Under the pieces are notes generated by a model, which was given only the letters and a program-made list of their open reading frames with translations, was not told where the DNA came from and did no database searches. From positions 8,516,196 to 8,580,195 of the forward strand of contig CM017567.1 of the NCBI GenBank assembly GCA_007844125.1: 64,000 nucleotides of DNA. The letters run 5' to 3'. Shown in pieces: positions 34,671-47,954 of this stretch; positions within the stretch are counted from its first letter, which is position 1, and the number at the start of each line of letters is the position of its first letter. A program made the translations under genes and the position numbers. Source of the stretch: Sinonovacula constricta (taxonomy: Eukaryota; Mollusca; Bivalvia; Cardiida; Solecurtidae).

Positions 34671-36309
34671 ACTATCCCAATTGTAATATGGTATACATAC
34701 TGTAAAAAATACCACACTAAATGTTCATTCTTTCCAAATCTACAAATTACCCCAATGGTATTTCTGCAAGACATATAAGCAGTGACTCCAACAGTAAGTG
34801 GTCATATGACTTTATTAGTTCAATCAAAGCAAACTTGTAAAGCATGACTCAGATAGAAAATTCATGTTTGTAATGACAAGTGGGGTGTTATTCTTCATAT
34901 TTCACAGTGTAGATGTAAAACATCAATAAACAGCATCCTGTCAGATCTTTTCAGGTTATTATAATTTATTTGGTTGATTGAGAAAAAATCATTTTGGTCC
35001 GCGCAGTTGAATGTCATCTATAATGAATGTATGAAATGAAAAATCACCTAAAATTCAAAACTCACAAGGTCCCATACTATTTCAGATGAGGAGTACCCAA
35101 TGTCCCAAAGTAGTACAAGAACTTCAACTATGAGATGATGGAACAGTTTGACCCTACAGTCCAACAAGCACCCAATAGGAGCTCAGGGGACATTTTTTTC
35201 AAGATGCCAGCACATACTCTCAAGCATTGAGAGCACCGAGACATAAAGGTGTAAAAGGGGACTGTCTACCAGATGGATCTGCAGATAGACAGCAATCAAT
35301 GTTCAGGTGTGCCAACCAAGACACTTGCTCTAAGCTTCCCAACTACAGTAAAGTGTTTTTTGCCTGAAGCAACAAACACGTGAAACAAAACAAGATAAGG
35401 TCAAAAGTGCTTCCTAGTATTCCAGATTTCCTAGTAGTGCCTTTAAGGACAAAATGAAGACAGTTTTAAATACAGAAACAATCCATCAGAGTTGATAATT
35501 GAATCCACGATAGGTATTCATTGTGGCCTGACAATGTTTCACTTCTTTAAGCAAAACTAACAAAATGGAAGCTATACCAACTTTTTCTGTGGCCACTTAA
35601 AAAAGGTTCAACTTACATCAAGCATTCTGCCAGGTGGAGAATTATGCATCTGAATGACAAACCTCAAGAACAGGAGAGTTTTATAGCACTTATCCATGAA
35701 ACTATGAAGAAATTAAAAAAAATAACAAGTTGTCTGCACAAGAACTGGCCAAGAATAATAATAAAGGGCAATAACTCAAGAATTAACAATGCAATCAGAG
35801 TTATCTTACCTGGATGCACAATTTCACATCAATATCAATCATCCATGCAAGTATGAAGACATAAAAATCAAGGCAACTTGAAAATAGAATCCTAATGCAT
35901 TCTTGATGCAATCTTTTCAGGCAATGAGGCTAAAAGCTTTTTTGTAGCTAAAGGCATTATGTTTCTCAACTTGGCGACAATATTTTATGATTGCGATAAA
36001 AAATTCACCAACCATTTCATTTCTGTCAGAAGAACAATACAAGATATGGGTTACTCTTACTGTGAAGATGCTCAACCAAGAGCAGTGCACCTTGTAAAGA
36101 CAACAATAATCAAGAACAAACTGATTAATCTTAGGCAAACAGTGTAGATCCAGATCATCAGGAGCACAAGTTACTGCTACGTCTCTTTAAGGTTGTCTTG
36201 TTAACAATGCATAAACTTATAAGCCAACAACACAGGGGTAAGAGGCTGTAATGAAAAACATAGCAGGCTTAAGGTTTCTAACAAATCAGTAATGTGTCTG
36301 TAATTGATT
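34671..36309. other. Intronic stretch, nothing firm
   Basis: 35690-35870 has phrases (ataaagggcaataactcaag) common in bivalve dispersed repeats, and 36140-36265 is a poor 'tgatcag' family copy. Open frames at 35644-35856 and 35917-36138 do not resemble known proteins. Confidence 0.45.
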
Positions 36310-36515
36310 GTTGGTGGGATTTTTGTTTAGTGTTTATGGCACTGCCTTTTCCTGCCAATATGGACCATTTAAAAGGTTTGCTATGAAAAGATTGCATGTT
36401 GGCCCCAACTTGAATGCCAATGTCTCTTTGGGGAGAAAGTGCAGCTTGTCTCGGCTTTGAACCTGGTTCCTTTCACTAACAGGGTGAATGCACCACTAAA
36501 TGAGCTAACCAATAT
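36310..36515 (-). repeat. tRNA-derived SINE (family 3)
   Basis: On the minus strand: A-box-like GGTTAGCTCATTTAGTGGTG and B box CAGGTTCAAAGCC about 40 bases later, followed by a body containing 'ggccccaacttgaatgcc' and 'ttttcctgccaatatgg' (as read on the plus strand). Only one copy is clear in this window, so the 3' limit is approximate. Confidence 0.5.
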
Positions 36516-36899
36516 GCTTACAAATTCTCTCCTTATCACCTGGTTACAAAAGGCAATTTTGAGTTGGGACTAAGGTTACACAATGTAATGATCCAACATC
36601 AAACATTTTACCATCTTATGTAAAACACAAACACAGAAATGGTGGACTTGTGGCAAATCAAAAGTAAATAAAATAGTAGAAAGGGTAGTGAAACTAAAAA
36701 AAAAAGTTATTAAATAAAAAAAAATTGAACCATCAAGCAAATGTCTGTGTAATGAAACTACTATGTACTTCCTGAGTTATCGTGACTCTAGTTCAAAATT
36801 GACTTTGAAAAAATAATTCTCAAAACCTGATTGACCTTGAATCATACATGCATGAGCTCCAATTTCATGTTGCCAAATACTACTATATTTATGTGGTAA

Positions 36900-36985
36900 G
36901 TGTCAGTGTTTTAGCAATAAAGACATTGGATTCCAAATCGGAGCATCATGGGTTGGATCCCCGCATTGACCATAAGATATTAATT
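36900..36985 (+). repeat. tRNA-like sequence, probable SINE head
   Basis: TTAGCAATAAAGACATTGGA lies upstream of a B-box-like GGTTGGATCCCCGC. Pairing is imperfect and there is no clear acceptor stem, so a working tRNA gene is unlikely. Confidence 0.4.
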
Positions 36986-37045
36986 CTTGGGCAATGCAAA
37001 ACTAAGACAATCTCCAATAAGTATTGCAACATGTATTAAAATTTG

Positions 37046-38500
37046 AACAAGAGGGCCATGATGGCCCTTAATCGCTCACCTAAGGACAATACAGCTTTGA
37101 GTGGGTTCATATCTGGCATGATGAGTTATTTACTTTAGAAATCACTGGTGAAGATTGGAATATATGTGTGACCACTGGACTGATAACATTTTCTAGAATT
37201 CTACCTAGTGACCTACTGAACCTACATGACCCTGTTCAAAACATATTTAAGATTTCATACAGGCAAGCACTCTGGCCAAGTTTGGTGAAGATTGGGCCAT
37301 TAATATGGCCTCTAAGTGTGTTCACAAGGTTTTTCTAAAATCTGATTCAGTGACCTAGTTTTTGACCCAACGTGACCAAATGACCAACTCAGTAGGGATT
37401 TCATGCAGACAAACATTCTGACCAAGTTTGGTGAATATTGGGCTATAAATTTGGCCTCTTCTTTGTTCCCAAGGGTTTTCTAAGATTTGACCTAGTGACC
37501 TACTTTTTGACTGCACATGACCCTGTTACCAAATCATTCAAGATTTCATGCAGGCAAACATTCTGACCAAGCTTTGTGATGATTGGACCCTAAATGTGGC
37601 CCCTATAGTGTTAACAAGGTTTGTCTAAGATTTTACCAAGTGACCTACTTGTTGACCCCATGTGACCCAGTTTGAATTCATCTAATGTTTCATGCCGACA
37701 CACATTCTGACCAAGTTTGGGGGAGATTGGGCCATAAATGTGGCCTTTAGCATGTTAACAAGGTTCATCCATAATTGTACCTAGTAACCTACTTTTTTAC
37801 CCCATGTGAGAAAGTTACGATCTCATCGAAGATTTCTTGTAGACAAACATTCTGGCCAAGTATGGTGTACATTTGACCATAAATGTGGTCTCTCATGTGT
37901 TCACATGGTTTGTCTAAGATTTGACTTAGTGACCTACTTTTAGACCCTATGTGATCCAGTTACAAACTCATTTAAGAATTAATGCAGGCAAACTTTCTCA
38001 TCAAGTTTAGTGAAGATTGGGCCATAAAGGTGGCCTCTAGTATGTTCACAAGCTTCTTCTTAAATTTTACAAAGTGAACTCCTTTTTGACCCCACATTAC
38101 CCAATAAGAAACTAATCCAAGATGTTATGCAGACAAACATTCTGACCAAGTTTGGTTGAGTTTGGGCTGTCAATGTGGCCACTAGTGTGTTCAAAAGTCT
38201 TCTCTAAGAGTTGACCTTGTGACTTACTTTCTGACCCCACATAACCAAGTTATGAACTCATTCAAGATTTTATGCCATAAATGTGGTCTCCAGCATGTTC
38301 ACAAGGCTTTTCTAAAATTTGACCTTTTGTCCTACTTTTCGACCCCACATGACCCATTACAAACTCCAAGATTTCTTACTGACAAACATTCTGTCCAAGT
38401 TTGATGAAGATTGGACAAAAGCTCTAGCCTCTAGCATGCCCACAAGCTAATTGATGACACAACGGACAAAGGGGTATCAGGAAAGCACACTTTGAACATG
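37046..38500 (+). mobile_element. Hairpin-ended element with variable tandem core, long copy (about 9 core units)
   Basis: The left end reads aacaagagggccatgatgg and contains a perfect GGGCCAT/ATGGCCC hairpin, then gctcacct. The core repeats about every 145 bp: 'aagatttcatgcagacaaac' followed by 'attctgaccaagtttggtga' occurs near 37250, 37395, 37540, 37683, 37829, 37974 and 38119, then degenerate units. The right end near 38500 is a decayed form (ggaaagcacactttgaacat) of the hairpin seen in the other copies. There is no coding capacity. The plan of conserved ends around a variable tandem core recalls the 'pearl' elements of bivalves, but I claim only architectural similarity. Confidence 0.75.
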
Positions 38501-40029
38501 AAACACACAAGACAAAAGTTTTCACATAGAATAATAAGTTACAAGACTTGTTACAGTATATTGCTCGAGTTACTATCTGGGAACAAATTCTACACAGGTA
38601 TGTTGGAATTCATATAGGTAATAAACAAACTACAAGTTAAATAAGCAGCTTACAGTCTTTACAGAATGTCAGCTAGTTCAATATCTAACAGAAAGGCACA
38701 TGTAAGGAAATATTTAGGAGAAATCTGTTACAATATGATGTCTTAACCACAGATGGCACTGATGCAGCAATTGGTCTGAAAAGCTATCAAGCTTTTTATG
38801 TCAGAACAAAGATAAGGAACATAACTCTGCATATACAATATTCAAGTACATGCATATGTGCAATCAAAGTCTAGAGCTTAAAAAGAATGTTTGCAATGGC
38901 AATTTATTTACTATCAAGAAAATAACCTGCTACATACGTCAGAACAAGTAACACCTGCAACAGGAAATTAAATTCCGGATCAGACAGCCAGAAGATGCTG
39001 CATGCTAATGAGATATTGAAAGCTGGTGCCAAGCATCATGTGTGACAAATGTTGAAAGTTGTAATGAGATTTGGGATAAGAAAGAATACCAACTTTTACT
39101 GCAATTTATGCTCGAAAAATCTTTGCAGTTCTTTTAAAGGTGAAAAATTGATATATGAATAATGATGCATAAACAATAATAAAGAAGACAAGAAGTAATT
39201 TAAGCGACAGAGAAAAGATAACTGGACGAGCCTAGACAACCAAAGTTACTCAAGTTAATCTAAGGGCACAAAGCACATAATATATCTGCTGGCATGTTTC
39301 CAAAAGATTCGCCATGTTTTATCACTAACTGATATTTACATAAATACATATCTGTAGCCGTGTTTTCCAAACGGTTTGCCTTGTTGTATATCACATGGTG
39401 TTTATTTATTTATATATAGCCATGTTTTCAAATGTTTCACCATAGTAACATTTGTTGACAAGCTCTTACCTTTGAAGTATCCTTATCCTTGCGTAAAATC
39501 CTTTTAAAGCAAAATTATACTGATTCCTTAAACAGAAAAAAATTAAATCGTCAACTTGAATTACCTTTATTATCAATATCTTTGGATATTAAACTTTTTA
39601 GCTGGTCTATAAGTGTGTATAATCCATTTATAAGCATCTCAATGGTGGGCAATATTCCAAGAAGTCTGGCATGTTTTATTAACCCATGGCTACACTAAGA
39701 TCATGATTAAACTTAAGAGCTGACAGCCTGGGAGTCACCTTGGATTCAGGAGGATATTCTTTACAATGCAGGGCATAAATGTCTTGCACCTTTGACTGGA
39801 TATGGATTCTTATGCTCTCTAGGTTAAAATAATTCAGCACAATAAGACTGAGAATAAATTTGAAGTTCCACTGCCTTTTTTGATAGAAGTACATTGTCTA
39901 CAATAAATAACTAACACAAAGTATGCATTGTGTATGCAAATGCACATGTTATGTGAGACCATGTATTTTATGCACAAGCTATGAAGAAACATTGTAACAA
40001 TCAACCTAAGGACCTGACACTTTTAAGAC
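38501..40029. other. Intronic stretch, nothing recognised
   Basis: AT-rich sequence. Two related phrases, 'gccatgttt...' followed by a 'ttcacca/cgccatg' phrase near 39295-39450, hint at a weak local duplication. No coding signal. Confidence 0.45.
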
Positions 40030-40826
40030 TACCTTCCTTAAAAAAAATAAAAGAACGACCAACTTGAAAGACCGTTCCACTTGTAAGACCAGCCTTCTTA
40101 TAAAACCAGATTTCTGGTAAGACCAAACTTCATATAAGATCAACCAAAACCTTCTTGTAAGACCAAGCTTTAAGTAAGACAAGCCAATTTTTGTGACAAA
40201 TATGCAAGATGGACCTAGATAGAGACCAACAATCTTGTAAGATCAAGCTTGGTGAAGATCAACCTCTATGTAAGACTGACCTGTCTGTAAGCCCAACTTA
40301 CTTATGCCAACCTACTTCTAGGAGAAAACTATTTGCAAGACCAACATATCTGTTGAACCAACCAACTTGTAATACTAACAAATCTTTTAATCAATGTTCA
40401 TGAATGGCCAAATCACTTACAAGACCAACCTACTTTTAAAAAGAATCTACTTCTAAGACCAACCTACATGTAATTTTGTACTACTATAAAGAACCATGCA
40501 GCTGGTAGGCTACCTCTGCTATTAAAGACCAACCAACTCATAATACAAAAACAATTTGTAACATCAACCTGTATAAAAAAACTTACTAACACCAAACTAC
40601 TTGCAGGGCAAACCTATTTACAAAAACAACATCTGCAGAACCAACTACCGTTAATTTGTAAGACCAACCTGCCTTAAAGACCAATTAACTTGTAAGACCA
40701 TCATGCCTGAAAGACCATCTACCTTGACAGACTCACCTACTTTGAAAAATCTACTTCTTAGACCAATCAACTTGTTAGACAGCAATGCTATCAAAGCTCA
40801 GTATACATATATGATATCAATACTAA
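40030..40826. repeat. Degenerate flank of the 35-bp array
   Basis: Irregular repeats of 'cttgtaagaccaacctac' and 'ttgtaagaccaa' at roughly 18-40 bp spacing with many indels. The motif is clearly related to 'ggaccaacctacctgtaagat' of the regular array at 41100-43790. It appears to be an older or eroded part of the same array. Confidence 0.75.
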
Positions 40827-40905
40827 ACAAGAGGGTCTTGATGGCCCTTAATTGCTCACAGGCTTAGAACAGCTCACCTTGAGCATGTTGTGCTCAGGTG
40901 AGCTA
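40827..40905 (+). mobile_element. Hairpin-ended element, minimal copy with no core units (79 bp)
   Basis: The left end (aacaagagggtcttgatggc, ccttaattgctcac) passes almost directly into the right end hairpin (agctcaccttgagcatgttg, tgctcaggtgagcta). The whole tandem core of the other copies is absent. It sits in the degenerate flank of the 35-bp array. Confidence 0.8.
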
Positions 40906-40924
40906 AAAAGACCAACAATCTTGG

Positions 40925-41098
40925 AAGAATGGACCTAGTAGCGCAATCTGTAGAGCATTGGCTAAAGGTATGGGAGGCCCCAGGTTCACGGCATTCTATA
41001 CACAGTGAATGCAGCACTATATCTGCTTAAAGTGGACACTGTCTCCAGATGACTTAAATACAGTTGGTAGGACGATAAACCAAAAAAACAAACAAACA
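40925..41098 (+). repeat. tRNA-derived SINE (family 4)
   Basis: A box TAGCGCAATCTGTAGAGCAT, B-box-like CCAGGTTCACGGC about 35 bases on, then a body ending 'ggtaggacgataaaccaaa' and an A/C-rich tail (aaaaaacaaacaaac). The 'aggacg(a/t)taaacc' ending is common in animal SINE tails. Confidence 0.6.
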
Positions 41099-41099
41099 T

Positions 41100-43790
41100 C
41101 TTAGAAGATACCATTGTGATAAAATACAAACCTACTTGAAAGATATCACTTTTATAAAAGACAAACCAAAGGTAATTAAGCACTACATCAAAGACCAACC
41201 TACTTGTAAGATGCCCATGCTAAAAAAGACCAACCTACCTGTAAGATACCAGTGCTATAAAGAACCAACGTACCTGTATGATACCACTGCTAAAAAAGAC
41301 CAACCTACCTGTAAGATACCAGTGCTATAAAGAACCAACGTACCTGTACGATACCACTGCTAAAAAAGACCAACCTACCTGTAAGATACCAGTGCTATAA
41401 AGAACCAACGTAGCTGTATGATGCCAATGCCATTGAAGACCAACTAAGCTGTAAGATACCAGTGCTATAAAGGACCAACCTCCCTGCAAGATACCAGTGC
41501 TATAAAAGACCAACCTTCCTGTAAGATAGCAGTGCTATAAAGGACCAACCTTTCTGTAAGATAGCAGTGCTATAAAGAACTTACCGTCCTGTAAGATACC
41601 AGTGCTATAAAGAACCAACCTTCCTGTAAGATACCACTGCTATAAAGGACCAACCTTCCTGTAAGATACCAGTGCTATAAAGAACCAACCTTCCTGTAAG
41701 ATACCAGTGCTATAAAGAACCAACGTATCTGTACGATGCCAATGACATTGAAGACTAACTTACCTGTAAGACACCAGTGCTATAAAGGACCAACCTTCCT
41801 GTAAGATACCAGTGCTATAAAGGACCAACCTATTTGTAAAATACCTGTGCTATAAAGGACTGACCTAAAAGTAAGATACCAGTGCTATAAAGGACCAACC
41901 TACCTGTAGGATACCAGTGCCATTAAAGACCAAGTTACCTGTAACATACCAGTGCTATAAAGGACCAATCTACCTAAAAGATGCCAGTGCTATAAAGGAC
42001 CAACCTAAAGTAAGATACCAGTGCTATAATGGACCAATCTACCTGTAAGATGCCAGTGCTATAAAGGACCAACCTACCTGTAGGATACCAGTGATACAAA
42101 GGACCAATCTACCAGTAAAATACCAGTGCTATAAAGGACCAATCTACCTGTAAGATACCAGTGCTATAGAGGACCAATCTACCTTTAAGATACCAGTGCT
42201 AAAAAGGACCAATCTACCTGTAAGATACTAGTGCTATAAAGGACCAACCTACCTGTAAGATACCAGTGCTATAAAGAACCAACCTTCCTGTAAGATACCA
42301 CTGCTATTCAGGACCAACCTTCCTGTAAGATACCAGTGCTATAAAGAACCAACGTACCTGTATGATGCCAATGCCATTGAAGACTAACTTACCTGTAAGA
42401 CACCAGTGCTATAAAGGACCAACCTTCCTGTAAGATACCAGTGCTATAAAGGACCAACCTACCTGTAAAATACCTGTGCTATAAAGGACTGACCTAAAAG
42501 TAAGATACCAGTGCTATAAAGGACCAACCTACCTGTAGGATACCAGTGCTATAAAGGACCAACCTACCTGTAGGATACCAGTACCATTAAAGACCAAGTA
42601 ACCTGTAACATACCAATGCTATAAAGGACCAACCTTCCTGTAAGATACCAGTGCTATAAAGGACCAACCTACCTGTAAAATACCTGTGCTATAAAGGACT
42701 GACCTAAAAGTAAGATACCAGTGCTATAAAGGACCAACCTACCTGTAGGATACCAGTGCTATAAAGGACCAACCTACCTGTAGGATACCAGTACCATTAA
42801 AGACCAAGTAACCTGTAAAATACCAGTGCTTTAAAGGACCAATCTACCTGTAAGATACCAGTGCTATAGAGGACTAATCTACCTGTAAGAAACCAGTGCT
42901 ATAAAGGACCAATCTACCTGTAAGATACCAGTGCTATAAAGGACCAACCTACCTGTAAGATACCAGTGCTATAAAGGACCAATCTACCTGTAAGATACCA
43001 AAGCTATAAAGGACCAACCTCGCTTTAAGATACCAGTTTTATAATGGACCAATCTACCTGTAAGATACCAGAGCTATAAAGGACCAATCTACCTGTAAGA
43101 TCCCAGTGCTATAAAGGACCAACCTCACTGAAATATACCAATGCTATAAAGGACCAATCTACCAGTAAGATGCCAGTGCTATAAAGGACCAACCTCCCTG
43201 AAACATACCAGTGCTATAAAGGACCAATCTACCAGTAAGATGCCAGAGCTATAAAGGACCAATCTACCAGTAAGATGCCAGTGCTATAAAGGACCAACCT
43301 CTCTGAAATATACCAGTGCTATAAAGGACCAATCTACCAGTAAGATGCCAGTGCTATAAAGGACCAACCTCCCTGAAATATACCAGTGCTATAAAGGACC
43401 AACCAACCTGTAAGATACCAGTGCTATAAAGGACCAAGATACCAGTGCTATAAAGAAACAATCAACATGTAAGATACCAGTGCTACAAAGGACCAATCTA
43501 CCTGTAGGATACCAGTGCTATAAAGGACCAACCTCCCTGTAAGATACCAGTGCTATAAAGGACCAATCTACCTGTAAGATACTAGAGCTATAAAGGACCA
43601 ATCTACCTGTAAGATACCAGTACTATAAAGGACCAATCTACCTGTAAGATACTAGTGCTATAAAGGACCAATCTACCTGTAAGATATCAGTGCTATATTA
43701 GACCAACCTACTGGCAGGATACCAATGCTAAAAGAGACCATCCAACTGGTAGGATATTAGGGCTGAAAAAGACCATCCTACCTTTTACGC
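41100..43790. repeat. 35-bp minisatellite array, about 75 copies
   Basis: Unit ggaccaacctacctgtaaga followed by taccagtgctataaa, 35 bp. Variants include accaatct, accttcct, ctgaaatat and agtaagatg. A distinctive multi-unit block (gccattgaagactaactt, then gtaagacaccagtg, then gtaaaatacctgtg, then gactgacctaaaagtaag) appears near 41743-41880 and 42370-42510, and its second half again near 42650-42720, showing multi-unit duplication. Confidence 0.95.
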
Positions 43791-44708
43791 CAGTCACATA
43801 TTTTTAAATTCAATTTATATCTAGCATGAAAATTTGTACTTTCTTGGTAAATAAATATAAAACCACATTTACATTGCACCATTGTTGTTGCTTATAAACA
43901 TTTTTGGCTCCCATAGGAGAAATATACAACACACACCTAATAAAATCTAGCCCAGGGTTGCTGTCTGTCTGTTTGTCTGACCCTGATTTTAGTTTTCTGC
44001 TGTGGTCGTCCCAATGTCTGGGCTAGGGAGCAAGCGGCTTGAGTGTCTTACACTTGTTCTTCATTCATTGTCATAAACAAGTTAATTCACAACCAGCATC
44101 TTTTTTGCACTGAAAGTGCACTGTAACTTTCTTCTTAACCTTGTGTTGAATATAATGCACTTGTGATTATCTCAAATGTCTGAATATTCACGGAATTATT
44201 CCATGTTTTATGAACATATAGCTATTGTGTTTTGTGCATAAAAGTCAACATATTACTGCAGGGAACCATCTTGGATGATTTGTGACAGGTTTTATGAGCA
44301 TAAAAGGAAGATAATGCCTATGACTTTGGTGTTTGTATGCATTTGTTTAATCAAACCTTGTTCCTGCAACTATGGTGCTTAATGGTCCTCAAAATAGCAA
44401 ACCTTGTATGGAAAATGTCTTCCATGAAATATCATATATACCAGTTGGTTATAGAAGATCATGTAGAAAATATATACATGGGGATGATTGATATTTATAC
44501 TGCATGATATAACAATAAAACCCTTGAGCGTGTAAGCTACATAAATGAACTCATCAGACTTTTGCTTCATAAATAAAACCTTTCATAGTGCTACAAAAAT
44601 TAAACCATTAGTGTGTATGCTTCATGAATAAACCCTTCACAATGTATGATTCTTTTGTAAAACCATTCATAGTGTATAATTTTTAATAAAACCATTCATA
44701 GTATATTT
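43791..44708. other. Intronic stretch, nothing recognised
   Basis: Irregular recurrence of 'aataaaaccattcatagtgta' and 'gcttcatgaataaaccc' from about 44560 to 44710, continuing at 45380-45480 beyond the inserted element, suggests a small degenerate repeat into which the 44709-45377 element inserted. Confidence 0.5.
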
Positions 44709-45377
44709 AACAAGAAGGTCATGATGGCCCTTAATTGCTCACCTGAGGACACAGGCTGTTAGTAGGCTCATATCTGGCATCAAGAAATTAGGAGTTATTT
44801 ACTTTGGAAATCTTTGCTGAAGATTGGACCATTCATGTGGTCACTGGGTTGATAGCATTTTCTATAATTTTATCTAGTAACCTACTGAATCCACATGACC
44901 CACTTCAAAACATATGTAAGATTTCAAACTGGCAAACCTTCTGGCCAAGTTTGGTGAAGATTTGGCCATCAATGTGGCCTCTAAGTGTTTTCACATGGTT
45001 TTTCTAAAATGTTACCAAGTGACCTACTTTTTGATCCCACATGACCCAATAATATACTCATCCAAGATTTCATGCAAACAAACAATCTGATCAAGTTTGG
45101 TGAAGATTGGGCTATGAATGTGGCTTCTAGAGTGTTCACATGCTTTTTCTAAGTTTTGACCTAGTGACCTCTTTTTTGACCCCATGTGACCCAATATTGA
45201 CCCAAGATTTCATGCAAACAAACATTCTGATCAAGTTTGAAAATGGGATAAAACTGAGGCTTGTAGTGGGTTCACAAGCTACAATGTTGAGGACGGACGA
45301 CAGACGACAGACGTTGGACAACGGATGAAGTGGAATCAGAAAAGCTCACCTTGAGCACGTTGTGCTTAGGTGAGCTA
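44709..45377 (+). mobile_element. Hairpin-ended element, intermediate copy (about 3 core units)
   Basis: Both ends are well preserved: aacaagaaggtcatgatggc at the left, and gctcaccttgagcacgttgt then gcttaggtgagcta at the right, where the right end folds as GCTCACCTTGAGCAC/GTGCTTAGGTGAGC. 'aagatttca...' core landmarks are near 44920, 45064 and 45205. A 'gacggacgacagacgacaga' stretch lies before the right hairpin. It is flanked by a 'cattcatagt' repeat, consistent with insertion into it. Confidence 0.85.
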
Positions 45378-46650
45378 ATAAAGCCATTCATAGTGTATGC
45401 TACATGAATAAACCATTCAGAGTGTATTCAACCCTTCATAATAGTATATGCCACATGAATATAATCTTTCATAGATCCAGATATATGGTAGGGAATTTTT
45501 GGCAGGATACTCCCCCCTGCAAACCCTTTGTTTTAGTTGTGAATGGAAATGTTTCAGATTGTAGTTATCATGAATATAAAAGAGTATTGTTTGAAGCAAT
45601 GTATTTTAAGGGATTATCTAAACCCATTTTTCCAAAAGTTACTAGTAAGAATAACAAGTCTAAGAAATATTTGTTGATTTATCTTGGCAATTTCTATTAA
45701 GCACATTGTTAATAGCAATATATGAGGGGTTCTAATGACCGGAACTTTATACAATCTAAATTCCAAATGTCAATTTATTTATTTTATTTGTAATTTAAAT
45801 TTTATAAACTCTTCATGCACTGTCATGCAAGAATTTTATGACAATTGCATGACAGGATATTTCTATTGCTTTTTGGCATGCATTAATCTTGAGGAATTTG
45901 CCTTTTAACGATTTTATTTTCTTATTTAAGCAAATACGTGCCTCATCTGTAGCTCTGAATTATCCTTTTTTTCCCATAAAAATAATGTTTTATGCAAAAC
46001 AACAGTTATTTGAGCAAAAGGTGTGCCCAGAAACTTAGCAGCAAATAGTGCACTTCCCTTTTGTGTGCTAGCTCAAGCACCAGTCAGCAATTAAGACCAA
46101 CAGCAGGGTTGTTGAACTTAACTCTAAGCCAGCTAAGCACATCATGATCAGGCTGATGCAGCTTCTCATAGTTCTGATGTTGAGAAAGTATGGAGAAATG
46201 TTAAAATTCAGATCAGATCAGATCATAAAACATCGGGCCATTCATGAAGGAATGTTATACCTGTGTATGACTGCTGATGGAGATTGACAGGATCCAGCAG
46301 CAACTTATAGAGCAGAGAAAACCCTTTAGCATGCCAAACAATAATTGATGGACCATACAAAGTTTCATTTGGGTGTTAAAGTTGTTAACCATTTTGTGCT
46401 TGGTAATGCCATCTTGAGTGCATCTGGATAAATTCTGTCATTTTCATCCTTACTCTGTGTGACCATTTGTGCCACCAGGCATTTTTCTTCCTCCAAAGTC
46501 TAGAAGCTGCTTGACAGTCTTAGGAAGGCATCACAGCTACATGAAGCCCTCATCCTGTCAGCTGGCAAGCATCTTAATATAGTATGATGATTTAAAATGT
46601 GATAGGATAATATCCATGACAGGGGCTCAACATTGAGAAGGAAAGGGCCT
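45378..46650. other. Intronic stretch, nothing recognised
   Basis: A weak 'tgatcag' family relative lies near 46035-46140 (cagcaaatagtgcac). The 98-codon open frame at 45404-45700 has no recognisable features. Confidence 0.45.
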
Positions 46651-46778
46651 GATAAACCGAGGTGTAATGTTGGTCCAGTAAACCAAGGTCAAATGTGGGT
46701 ATGATAAACCAAAGTTCATATGGGTCCAATAAACTGAGGACAATTTGTGTTTGATAAACTGAGGTGTATGTGGTCAAT
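46651..46778. repeat. Short degenerate tandem repeat, about 26 bp, 5 copies
   Basis: Successive phrases 'gataaaccgaggtgtaatgt', 'gtaaaccaaggtcaaatgtg', 'gataaaccaaagttcatatg', 'ataaactgaggacaatttgt' and 'gataaactgaggtgtatgtg'. Confidence 0.8.
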
Positions 46779-47227
46779 AAAAGAATGTCACAGCCACAAA
46801 ATTTGCCTTCTCTCAATATGACATCATGTTACCTTTGTGAATTTATTCAAAATCAAATCTTCATGTATTTTTTGTTTGTGGTTTGGATGGTTTGACCTTC
46901 TGTCAGCATTAAATTTGCTGAATCAATAACTGTTGGCCATGTTCAGGGTCAACTTCCCACAAAATTCTTAAATTATTATTCAAACAGCCATCTGGTGACA
47001 ATTTCAGGTTAAAACTAGTATCAGACAAAACTGTGTAGATCCTGATCAGCCCGTTCCTACAGGGTGCTGTAGTGGACTAGTTGCTACAGATCCTCTAGTG
47101 ATGTATGTAGTTATTTTTGAGTAGTTAACAAGTAACGAAGATTTTTCTTTTTCTTACTTGTATTATCACACTGACTCAGTTATGTTCATATTGGTGATGT
47201 CCAGCTTATTATTAGTTGAGGAAGACA

Positions 47228-47371
47228 CTAGACATGTCTGGGTAGAACCACTGGCACACAACAGGTTAGCTGGAAAATCCTCCACATGAATTTCTCCCCC
47301 TGACTGGGACATGAACCCATGTGTTGAGGGACCAAGCAGTCTGTAATTCTAACCGCCTTGCCACAGGTGCC
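47228..47371 (-). repeat. SINE family 2, diverged copy
   Basis: Read on the plus strand: acatgtctgggtagaaccac, tggcacacaacaggttagct, ggaaaatcctccacatg, then a B-box complement gggacatgaacccatg. Aligns with the copies at 28033-28199 and 47955-48189. Confidence 0.65.
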
Positions 47372-47954
47372 CTACTAAGATTTTGTATTGGTACAAGGTT
47401 GAGGGATTTTAACATGGTAAGAATAAGTCAGCAGAGAATATTGAACATATTTGCCCAAAACATATATCTCCCAAGTTAGTGCGACACGCGGTGTGAGACA
47501 TCTGGTAACCACGGTGTCCCTGGAGTGATTGTTTTATTTTCCAGTAAAATAACAAAGGTACACTTGGCCTGTCACACTGGTTAATTACAACAAACACCTG
47601 GTAGCCTCCAAGATATTTTCTCCCAGAACACAAGGCAGCCAAAGTAGTAAACAGTCTATATAAGAATATATTGTAGTCTCTTTGGAAAGTTCCTGCCTGC
47701 TACACCAAAGTGTTATGAAATTGCAATAGACTGGCAAGAATAATGCAAGTTGGCAAAATGTCAAAAGGCACTTAATAATCATTGGAGAATAAAAAGTGGA
47801 TTTACAATTAACATTATTCATTTAAACTAACTAGCTGTATAAACTGTATGTACTGTTTAATTACTGGTATAGCAAAATTACTTTTACTACAATGTGCTAA
47901 TGAACCTTATTATTGAACAATACCTGATCATTGAAAATGTTTTTGTTTTGTTTC

